Below are positions 1 to 4,344 of a DNA stretch of 5,019 nucleotides, piece by piece (the first letter of the stretch is position 1; each line of letters begins with the position of its first letter). The position numbers and the translations under genes were made by a program. The DNA comes from an uncultured Chloroflexota bacterium (GTDB lineage: Bacteria > Chloroflexota > Dehalococcoidia > UBA3495), in contig CAJWBT010000197.1 of assembly GCA_913020235.1 (NCBI GenBank), positions 1 to 5,019 on the forward strand, given 5' to 3'. The notes under the pieces are model-generated. The model saw only the letters and a list, made by a program, of their open reading frames with translations. It was not told the origin of the DNA and made no database searches.

Positions 1-430
1 TCTTGCCCGTCTGCTGAAAGTGGTGGGCCAGCTTGGCGATGCTGGTCGTCTTGCCTACTCCGTTGACCCCCACCATCAGTATGACGTAGGGCGTTTCCTC
101 CTCGCTGATGTCCAGCCACGCGGGGTCCGGGCCTTCGAGGTCCAGGTCCTGGACCAGGGCTTTCTTCAGGTCCTCGAACACCTGGTCCGCGTTCTCCAGC
201 CGGTGATCCTTTACCCTGGACCGAAGCTCTTCAACGATCCGCATGGAGGCTTCAACGCCAACGTCGGAGGAGATCAGGATTTCCTCCAGCTCTTCCCACA
301 CCGACTCGTTCAGTTGCGAGGAGCGGAGAACGCTGAGGATGCGCCCGAACCAGCGCTCCCGGCTGGGCTTGACCGCCGCATCTGTGCGTTTCTTGGTTTC
401 TTCCCGGTTGCGCTTGAAAAACCCCAGCAT
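1..430 (-). CDS. ftsY: FtsY, signal recognition particle receptor GTPase (N-terminal part, cut by window edge)
   Basis: FtsY is the membrane-associated SRP receptor; it pairs with Ffh through twin GTPase domains to deliver ribosome-nascent chain complexes to the Sec translocon. Only the first 143 codons are in the window; the rest lies beyond position 1. The protein opens MLGFFKR, a short amphipathic N-terminus without the long acidic A domain of E. coli FtsY. The helical N domain follows (about residues 20-105, including WEELEEILISSDVGV, typical of the family), then the P-loop GVNGVGKTT at residues 121-129 with Lys127, followed by SIAKLA. The start ATG (430-428) is preceded by AAGG about 8 nt upstream, a moderate ribosome site. 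It lies downstream of rnc on the same strand but is separated from it by a repeat-filled gap, so it may need its own promoter; I saw only weak candidates. The identification is secure from the P-loop context and N domain. Confidence 0.95.
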   Translation of the reverse strand, partial: MLGFFKRNREETKKRTDAAVKPSRERWFGRILSVLRSSQLNESVWEELEEILISSDVGVEASMRIVEELRSRVKDHRLENADQVFEDLKKALVQDLDLEGPDPAWLDISEEETPYVILMVGVNGVGKTTSIAKLAHHFQQTGK

Positions 431-524
431 CAAATGACCTTCAAAGTTTCAGACAAAACCCACCCGCCTCCGGCTGGAGAACGGAGAGCTATCCACATTC
501 TTTGAGCGTCTAACAAACCCGGTG

Positions 525-560
525 CCTGTCATTCCGCCTGTCACTCCGCCTGTCATTCCG
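525..560. repeat. Three tandem 12-bp units (CCTGTCAYTCCG)
   Basis: Three head-to-tail copies are seen: CCTGTCATTCCG at 525-536, CCTGTCACTCCG at 537-548 and CCTGTCATTCCG at 549-560. Only one base differs in the middle copy. The last copy is the left end of the larger repeat that follows (AGCGAAGCGAAGAATCT), so this looks like local expansion of the terminal motif of a dispersed intergenic repeat. Confidence 0.85.
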
Positions 561-788
561 AGCGAAGCGAAGAATCTCAGCGTAACGACGAGATTCTTCG
601 TCGCTCTGCTCCTCAGAATCGTTCATGCTGGTTGCCACCAGCACCACGGCCCACCAAAATGGGCACCGCCCTGTCATCTCGAGTCCTTCGCGGGAAGGAC
701 GAGGGATCTGGGGAAGTGGACGAGACGCCCCGCCCCAGATGCTTCGCCGCTGCGGCTGGCTCAGCATGACATTTTCGTACCAATGACA
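549..788. repeat. Composite dispersed intergenic repeat (REP/MITE-like), two hairpin-forming modules
   Basis: Module one begins TGTCATTCCGAGCGAAGCGAAGAATCT; CGAAGAATCT (568-577) is perfectly inverted at 591-600. Module two runs from TGTCAT (672-677) to its inverse ATGACA (766-771), with inner inverted repeats GTCCTTC/GAAGGAC (683-689/694-700) and ATCTGGGG/CCCCAGAT (706-713/733-740). Between the modules are two more small hairpins: TGCTGGT/ACCAGCA (626-632/637-643) and GCCCA/TGGGC (649-653/660-664). AATGACA at 782-788 is the inverse of TGTCATT at 527-533 and may mark the outer end. This style of repeat is common between genes in Chloroflexota and some other bacterial genomes. There is no transposase, so any mobility would be non-autonomous. 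Dispersal in this genome is inferred, not seen. Confidence 0.75.
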
Positions 789-802
789 CGATGGGAGTCT
801 TC

Positions 803-853
803 CTAAACGCTCTGATTTGATTTTCCGGTGCCCCCGATGATCCCTGCGGTCAT
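803..853 (-). pseudogene. Possible 5' stub of a Rossmann-fold gene (MTAGIIGGTGK...)
   Basis: On the minus strand, 61 nt after the rnc stop, an ATG (853-851) preceded by AGGA about 8 nt upstream opens a 16-codon frame reading MTAGIIGGTGKSNQSV before TAG. GIIGGTGK resembles the first beta strand and glycine loop of Rossmann proteins such as F420-dependent NADP reductase or an extended SDR. The frame then ends next to the repeat block. It could be the remnant of a gene destroyed by repeat insertion, or simply chance. Eight matching residues are too few to be sure. Confidence 0.2.
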
Positions 854-914
854 GTTGGTGGTCCTGAGATGACTTGAGCGCGGAGTGTGAGGAAAGCATT
901 CGGTGCCGGCAGAC

Positions 915-1640
915 CTACTCCGGGCCCTCGGCTGATGGGCCGCAGCCGGGTTCCGAGGTCAGCCGCACCAGGGCGATCTCGGCCGCCGTCCGCTCGGCGC
1001 CCGCCTTGTTGCTGCCAACACCCACACCGATCACCTGCCCCGCGACCAGGACCTCGACGGTGAAGACCGGCTCATGGTCAGGGCCTTCGCTGGATACCAT
1101 CTGGTAGCGGGGAGCTGGCAGGCCCTGCCCCTGGACGTGTTCTTGGAGGCTGGACTTGGGGTTCTCCGGTGGTCTACCCAGCCGATAGGACCCGTCAAGC
1201 TCTTCAGCCATCACTCGCAGGACGAACCGGCGGGCCTCGGCGAAGTCTCGGTCCAGGTACACCGCCGCCACCAACGCCTCGAAGGTGGCGGCCAGCGTGG
1301 AGTCCCGAAGACGGCCACCGGTGGCCTCCTCGCCCTTACCCAGCACCAGGGAATCCCCCAGGTTGAGCCGGCGGGCTACCTGGGCCAGGCTCTCACGGCA
1401 CACCAGGCCGGAGCGGACTTTGGTCAAGGCCCCTTCGCTCAAGTCGGGAAAACGCCGGTAGAGGTCTTCAGAAACCACAAGCTCCAGAACGGCGTCGCCC
1501 AGGTACTCCATTCGTTCGTAGGAGTCGGTGGGCGACCATCCCTGCTCGTTGACGGAGGATCGGTGGACCAGGGCCTGCTCAAGCAGTTGCCGGTTCCGGA
1601 ACGTCAAACCCAGAGTGGTTTCCAGTTCCTCGGCCGCCAA
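915..1640 (-). CDS. rnc: Ribonuclease III
   Basis: RNase III cuts double-stranded RNA, including the rRNA precursor, as a Mg-dependent dimer. The 241-residue protein has the usual two domains: an endonuclease domain (about 5-150) with the signature ERMEYLGDAVLEL (Glu42, Glu45, Asp49), and a double-stranded RNA-binding domain (about 160-232; NPKSSLQEHVQGQGLPAPRY ... NKAGAERTAAEIAL). The second metal-site segment reads STLAATFEALVAAVYLD. Glu121 (E. coli Glu117) is kept, but the residue matching E. coli Asp114 is Ala118 (codon GCC), which is unusual. The start is TTG (1640-1638), chosen because TAGGAGG (1652-1646) lies 5 nt upstream; the stop is TAG. The upstream DsbA-like gene ends inside this ribosome site, so the two are co-transcribed and probably translationally coupled. 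The family call is secure. Confidence 0.96.
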   Translation of the reverse strand: MAAEELETTLGLTFRNRQLLEQALVHRSSVNEQGWSPTDSYERMEYLGDAVLELVVSEDLYRRFPDLSEGALTKVRSGLVCRESLAQVARRLNLGDSLVLGKGEEATGGRLRDSTLAATFEALVAAVYLDRDFAEARRFVLRVMAEELDGSYRLGRPPENPKSSLQEHVQGQGLPAPRYQMVSSEGPDHEPVFTVEVLVAGQVIGVGVGSNKAGAERTAAEIALVRLTSEPGCGPSAEGPE

Positions 1641-1645
1641 TAATT

Positions 1646-1652
1646 CCTCCTA
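1646..1652 (-). promoter_or_regulatory. Shine-Dalgarno of rnc overlapping the upstream stop codon
   Basis: TAGGAGG at 1652-1646 is a near-consensus ribosome site 5 nt before the TTG start of rnc. Its first three bases are the TAG stop of the DsbA-like gene. This arrangement decides the TTG start and suggests that ribosomes finishing the upstream gene restart at rnc. Confidence 0.85.
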
Positions 1653-2282
1653 GAGCACTCCGTGAGGCCAGGGCGGCTGTGGACGCTTGATCTCCCCAAC
1701 GTAGGCAAACTCGCCCATGACTTTGACGAGCGAGTCGTACATCTCCACCGCCTGATCGTCGGGAGGGATAAACATTTTGAGGAACGCCGTCTTGCCCCCG
1801 GGGAAAACGAAGGTGGGCACCCCGAAGGCGCCGAACTCTTCCACGGCCCTGTTATGACTTTCGGCCAGCTCCCGCAGCAGGTCAGGGTCGGCTATGTCTT
1901 CGCGGAACCGGGCCAGGTCGATCCCGGCTCTTCCCGCCGCCTCTTCCATAACTGCCGTGTCGGTCAAGTCTTTTTTGTCCTCGTGGCGTGCCCTGAGCAG
2001 GGTCATGAAAAACGATTTGAACTGCTCTTTGCCCTGGCGTTTAGCCGCCAGCCCGGCCCGGTGGGCCAGAAGGGTATTGTCTGAGCCGTCCAGCGCCCCG
2101 GGCTGCTCCCAGTATTTGAAGTCTGGCTCCTCTTTGCTGTTCACCTGGGCCAGCGAGAGCGGTTGCCAGTCAACGTCAACGTCCTCTCCGGAAGCTTCCT
2201 CCACTTTTGCCAGCCACACGGCGGCATTGTACACGAAAGGTCAACGAAAGTCGTAGTAGGTGGTGATTGGGTTTGCGGCCAT
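1650..2282 (-). CDS. DsbA/FrnE-family thioredoxin-fold protein with in-frame UGA, candidate selenoprotein
   Basis: Read through the UGA at 2243-2241, this gene gives a 210-residue DsbA-family protein (thiol-disulfide oxidoreductase or related isomerase fold). It starts MAANPITTYYDFR, then UGA as codon 14, then PFVYNAAVWLAKVEE. Relatives carry Cys there (DFRCPF/Y-type motif), so UGA replaces the active-site Cys. Further family marks are VDWQPLSLAQVNSKE (from about residue 37), the helical insert, and the cis-Pro loop GVPTFVF with Pro156. No signal peptide is seen, so it is probably cytoplasmic. No Cys occurs elsewhere. The ATG at 2282 is favoured by GGAGG 7 nt upstream and a strong promoter, both ahead of the UGA; the GTG at 2234, just after it, has no ribosome site and would delete the first strand and active site. 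Downstream the frame is intact to TAG at 1652-1650. Alternatives are a nonsense-mutated pseudogene or a sequencing error. DsbA-like selenoproteins are known elsewhere; the redox substrate is unknown. Confidence 0.8.
2209..2225 (-). promoter_or_regulatory. SECIS-like hairpin downstream of the in-frame UGA
   Basis: Fifteen nt after the UGA the minus strand reads GCCGCC-GUGU-GGCUGGC. It folds as GCC/GGC (2225-2223 with 2211-2209), a bulged U at 2212, GCC/GGC (2222-2220 with 2215-2213), and a GUGU loop (2219-2216). The loop begins 21 nt after the UGA, inside the spacing known for bacterial SECIS elements, and begins with GU. The E. coli fdhF minihelix has the same size (3 bp, bulged U, 3 bp, 4-nt loop containing GU), although its bulged U is on the 5' arm and here it is on the 3' arm. 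A weaker outer helix CUUU/AAAG (2239-2236 with 2207-2204) is possible. Its role in selenocysteine insertion is inferred. Confidence 0.6.
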
Positions 2283-2289
2283 ATTATCG

Positions 2290-2294
2290 CCTCC
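2290..2294 (-). promoter_or_regulatory. Shine-Dalgarno of the DsbA-like gene
   Basis: GGAGG at 2294-2290 stands 7 nt before the ATG at 2282-2280. It is decisive for the start choice: translation is set to begin upstream of the in-frame UGA, so the ribosome must meet it after 13 codons. Confidence 0.85.
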
Positions 2295-2312
2295 GGACGC
2301 CGTCGTATTTGG

Positions 2313-2340
2313 ATTGTATCATGCGCAGAATGGTTGTCAA
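2313..2340 (-). promoter_or_regulatory. Sigma-70-type promoter of the DsbA-like gene and rnc
   Basis: On the minus strand TTGACA (2340-2335) is followed by a 16-bp spacer and TACAAT (2318-2313). TG at 2321-2320 forms an extended -10. The -35 is a perfect consensus match and the -10 matches five of six bases. Transcription would begin near 2306, leaving a leader of about 24 nt before the ribosome site and ATG. Confidence 0.8.
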
Positions 2341-2565
2341 AAAGACGGCTGGGCCCGCCGCCGTGGCTCCACCGGTCTGGATTTGCAAAGATTTCCCGAC
2401 GAGGGGAGGGCGAAACCGGCATCCGATGAAAGCGGCGTTCACCATGAGATGGAGGGATTCACTCGCCATTTCGGCAAGTCCGGCTGGGTCGAGACCCCCG
2501 GCCCGCGGCCGCAGCCCGGTGCAGGCCTTGAACGTGTCGGAAGGTCGCCGGGCAGCTCTCCTGAG
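2341..2565. other. Intergenic region between the divergent DsbA-like and cca genes
   Basis: I see no gene, tRNA or clear RNA structure here. A long plus-strand open frame runs from 2260 into cca, but its first part overlaps the minus-strand promoter and the DsbA-like start, and its translation resembles no family, so I treat it as a fortuitous upstream extension. A short inverted repeat GGTC/GACC lies at about 2487-2496. Confidence 0.5.
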
Positions 2566-3921
2566 ATGGCCGGAGAAGCGCTTCCCCTATGCTATAATAC
2601 CTTCGACGGGAGGCCTCTCACGCCGCGACTCCAGCATATCAACGCTCTCCTGGACGCCCTTGAAGGCAGTTTGGGCGGTGCGAACCTGTCTACACTGAGG
2701 GCCTTGCGCCACCGTGCCTCGGGTCAATCACTGTCGGTGTACCTGGTAGGTGGGCCGGTGCGGGACGCTCTGCTGGGCGCACCCGTCCGAGACCTGGATT
2801 TCGTGGTGGAAGGCGACGGGCCGGAGCTGGCACGCCAGTTGGCTGAGGACCTGGGAGGGCGGGTATTGACCCACCCCCGGTTCGGAACGGCAACGTTGTC
2901 CATTAACGGCTGCCGAGTCGATGTAGTTTCTGCCCGAAGAGAGGTCTATCCCCAGCCGGCGGCCCTGCCTCAGGTCTTCCCGGGTACCATTCAAGACGAT
3001 CTGGCCAGGCGCGACTTCGCTGTGAACGCGCTGGCCCTGCCCCTTGGAGAGACCCGGCCGAAGGTGCTGGACCTGCATGGGGGAGTCGGCGACCTTCGCC
3101 GCGGCCTAATCCGCATCTTGCATCCCAACAGCTTCGTGGATGACCCTACTCGGATTCTTCGGGCCGTCCGGTACGAACAGCGGCTGGGGTTCCGAATCGA
3201 ACGCCGGACCCTGGCCCGGCTTCGGCACGCCGTCGCCAGTGGATACCTGGCGGCCCTTACCGGCGACCGCCTACGGCACGAGCTGGACCGGATTCTCCAG
3301 GAGGTCCGGCCGGGGCCGGTGCTGACACGTGCCTGTGACCTGGGTATAATGGCTGCTATTCACCCTGCCCTGGGAGGCGGGAAGGCCCCGGCGCTGCTTT
3401 CGGCGGCCGCCGCTGTGGATTCCGCCGAAGACGGTGGTGCAGGGGGGGACCGGACCGGCGACACCAGCTCCCTGGTCTACCTCGCAGCCCTGACGTACCC
3501 CCTCTCTTCGGAAGAAGCGGAAGCCGTGATTCGTCGGTTGAACATGCCCAATCCCTGGGCGCAGGTGGTCAGGGACACCGTTTCGTTGAGGCGGTGGGAG
3601 GTGGAGCTGGCAGACCCCTCCCTACGCCGTTCCCGGCTGCTAGCGATGGTGGAGGGTTCGAGCCCGGACGCGGTGCTCGCGGTTTCCCGGATTAGCGGCT
3701 CACCCGGCGTGGCTTGCCGGCTGACGGAATATCTGAACGACCTGCGCTTCGTGGCTCCCGTCCTGAGCGGTCGGGACCTCTTGGCGATGGGTGTGCCCGA
3801 CGGCCCGATGGTGGGCCAGGTCCTGCGGGGTCTCCGGGAAGCCAGGCTGGACCGGAAGGTATCCACCGCAACGGAGGAAAGGCTGCTGGTCAAGGAAATC
3901 CTGGGCCGAGGTGAAGGCTAG
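2566..3921 (+). CDS. cca: CCA tRNA nucleotidyltransferase / poly(A) polymerase family protein
   Basis: This family adds CCA (or part of it) to tRNA 3' ends. Motifs in order, numbered from the ATG at 2566: YLVGGPVRD with Gly62-Gly63; the metal-binding DLD (Asp76, Asp78) in RDLDFVVEGDG; HPRFGTATL; ARRDFAVNALAL (Arg149, Asp150); DDPTRILRAVRYEQRLGF from Asp192; and DRLRHELDRIL. The C-terminal helical part ends with LSGRDLLAMGVPDGPMVGQVLRGL, seen in the bacterial tRNA nucleotidyltransferase group. No HD phosphohydrolase motif is visible. Length is 451 residues from 2566. The start is uncertain. The ATG at 2566 lacks a ribosome site and precedes the TATAAT; GGGAGG at 2608-2613 stands 6 nt before an ACG codon at 2620; TTG at 2671 has AAGG 4 nt upstream and would give 416 residues. 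Whether it adds CC, A or all of CCA cannot be told. The small zinc protein follows 3 nt after its stop. Confidence 0.92.
   Translation: MAGEALPLCYNTFDGRPLTPRLQHINALLDALEGSLGGANLSTLRALRHRASGQSLSVYLVGGPVRDALLGAPVRDLDFVVEGDGPELARQLAEDLGGRVLTHPRFGTATLSINGCRVDVVSARREVYPQPAALPQVFPGTIQDDLARRDFAVNALALPLGETRPKVLDLHGGVGDLRRGLIRILHPNSFVDDPTRILRAVRYEQRLGFRIERRTLARLRHAVASGYLAALTGDRLRHELDRILQEVRPGPVLTRACDLGIMAAIHPALGGGKAPALLSAAAAVDSAEDGGAGGDRTGDTSSLVYLAALTYPLSSEEAEAVIRRLNMPNPWAQVVRDTVSLRRWEVELADPSLRRSRLLAMVEGSSPDAVLAVSRISGSPGVACRLTEYLNDLRFVAPVLSGRDLLAMGVPDGPMVGQVLRGLREARLDRKVSTATEERLLVKEILGRGEG
2590..2598 (+). promoter_or_regulatory. Extended -10 promoter element before cca
   Basis: TGCTATAAT at 2590-2598 is an exact TGnTATAAT extended -10. 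No good -35 is present 16-18 bp upstream, which extended -10 promoters tolerate. Transcription would start near 2605, directly before the GGGAGG at 2608-2613. If it is the main promoter, the cca start lies downstream of the first candidate ATG at 2566. Confidence 0.55.
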
Positions 3922-3924
3922 ACC

Positions 3925-4140
3925 GTGGTGGATGAAGAGCTAGAACAGGAGTCCTGCGTGATCTGTGGGGAGGTGCTGGACGGAGTGCACCAGACCTCGT
4001 GCCAAATGTGCGGAGGGAAGTTCCACCAACCGTGGAGCCAGGACAGCGACATCCCCTCGTGCGGGCGCATCGGCAGCCACGAGGAAGCCCTGGCCATCGT
4101 CTTTCTGTGCAACGATTGTTACTTCGGACGCAGGCCCTAA
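3925..4140 (+). CDS. Small Cys-rich C4HC3 zinc-finger-like protein, function unknown
   Basis: A 71-residue protein I cannot assign to a named family. Its Cys/His spacing is C11-x2-C14-x11-C26-x2-C29-x4-H34-x11-C46-x15-C62-x2-C65, eight potential ligands in C4-H-C3 order, enough for two zinc ions in a cross-brace like PHD or RINGv fingers. The local motifs are CVICGEVL, CQMCGGKFHQPW and FLCNDC. There is no signal peptide or membrane segment. The start GTG (3925) has GAAGG (3913-3917) 7 nt upstream; a second GTG follows at 3928. It begins 3 nt after the cca stop, so it is almost certainly co-transcribed with it and might relate to tRNA or RNA handling, though that is only context. Codon use matches its neighbours. 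It could also be a simple pair of rubredoxin-like zinc knuckles. Confidence 0.8.
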   Translation: MVDEELEQESCVICGEVLDGVHQTSCQMCGGKFHQPWSQDSDIPSCGRIGSHEEALAIVFLCNDCYFGRRP

Positions 4141-4187
4141 CGGCAAGGTCCCGAGTGACCATCTCAAAACCGCTGGGACGCAAAGTT

Positions 4188-4222
4188 CGCCGAGAGTTCA
4201 GCCTGGTTGGTCAGCCTCGGCG
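4188..4222 (+). other. Inverted repeat downstream of the cca transcript
   Basis: CGCCGAG (4188-4194) is perfectly inverted as CTCGGCG (4216-4222) around a 21-nt loop. It lies 47 nt after the stop of the small zinc protein. There is no following T-run, so it is not a typical intrinsic terminator, but it could protect the 3' end of the cca transcript or be part of a leader RNA for the dehydrogenase gene. Just upstream, 4175-4185 reads GGGACGCAAAG. Confidence 0.35.
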
Positions 4223-4290
4223 GTGAATACCAAGACTAACGCTCGGCCCCGACGCCGCGCCTTTTGCCGCCGGCAGCTTGCCTTCAACAG

Positions 4291-4321
4291 GCTGAAAGCT
4301 GACGGCTGATAGCTGATAGCT
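4291..4321. repeat. 7-bp tandem repeat (GCTGATA-type), four units
   Basis: GCTGAAA, GCTGACG, GCTGATA, GCTGATA and a final GCT run head to tail. The units diverge to the left. The array ends 9 nt before the Shine-Dalgarno of the dehydrogenase gene, so changes in copy number could alter its leader. Confidence 0.75.
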
Positions 4322-4344
4322 CAAACACCGGGGAGGCAGTTGCT

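Larger units (their letters stand above)
431..914. other. Intergenic region between rnc and ftsY, filled with repeats and hairpins
   Basis: This 484-bp gap separates two genes of the same strand. Most of it (about 525-788) is repeat-like sequence with several inverted repeats, listed separately. The flanks (431-518 and 833-914) show no clear gene. Open frames crossing it, such as one on the minus strand at 899-510, encode low-complexity Arg/Asp/Ser-rich peptides (for example ILRFARNDRRSDRRNDR) that are the usual spurious translation of this repeat class. No T-rich intrinsic terminator is evident, although the hairpins could fold in the rnc-ftsY transcript. Confidence 0.7.

Noticed and set aside
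510..899. 129-codon minus-strand open frame between rnc and ftsY
   Set aside because: Its translation (ILRFARNDRRSDRRNDR and similar) is the typical spurious product of this repeat class; it has no domain and covers the repeat block.
1074..1643. 189-codon plus-strand open frame
   Set aside because: It is antisense to rnc, whose motifs are unmistakable; the translation is a GC-rich shadow.
1662..2084. 140-codon plus-strand open frame
   Set aside because: It is antisense to the DsbA-like gene and shows no family motif.
1650..2234. DsbA-like gene starting at GTG 2234, downstream of the TGA
   Set aside because: No ribosome site precedes this GTG, and the start would remove the first beta strand and the active-site motif.
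2241..2243. UGA reassigned to Trp or Gly as a general code change
   Set aside because: Homologs have Cys here, not Trp or Gly, and no other complete gene in the window has an internal TGA. The other complete genes end in TAG or TAA, so the window alone cannot fully exclude recoding, but selenocysteine fits better.
2480..2520. GGGTCGAGACCC as a possible tRNA T-arm
   Set aside because: No acceptor stem, anticodon arm or CCA can be placed around it.
2260..2565. N-terminal extension of the cca frame
   Set aside because: It overlaps the promoter and start of the divergent DsbA-like gene and its translation matches nothing; the family domain begins near 2734.
3477..3893. 138-codon minus-strand open frame
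   Set aside because: It is antisense to the C-terminal part of cca, with Arg/Ser-rich low-complexity translation.
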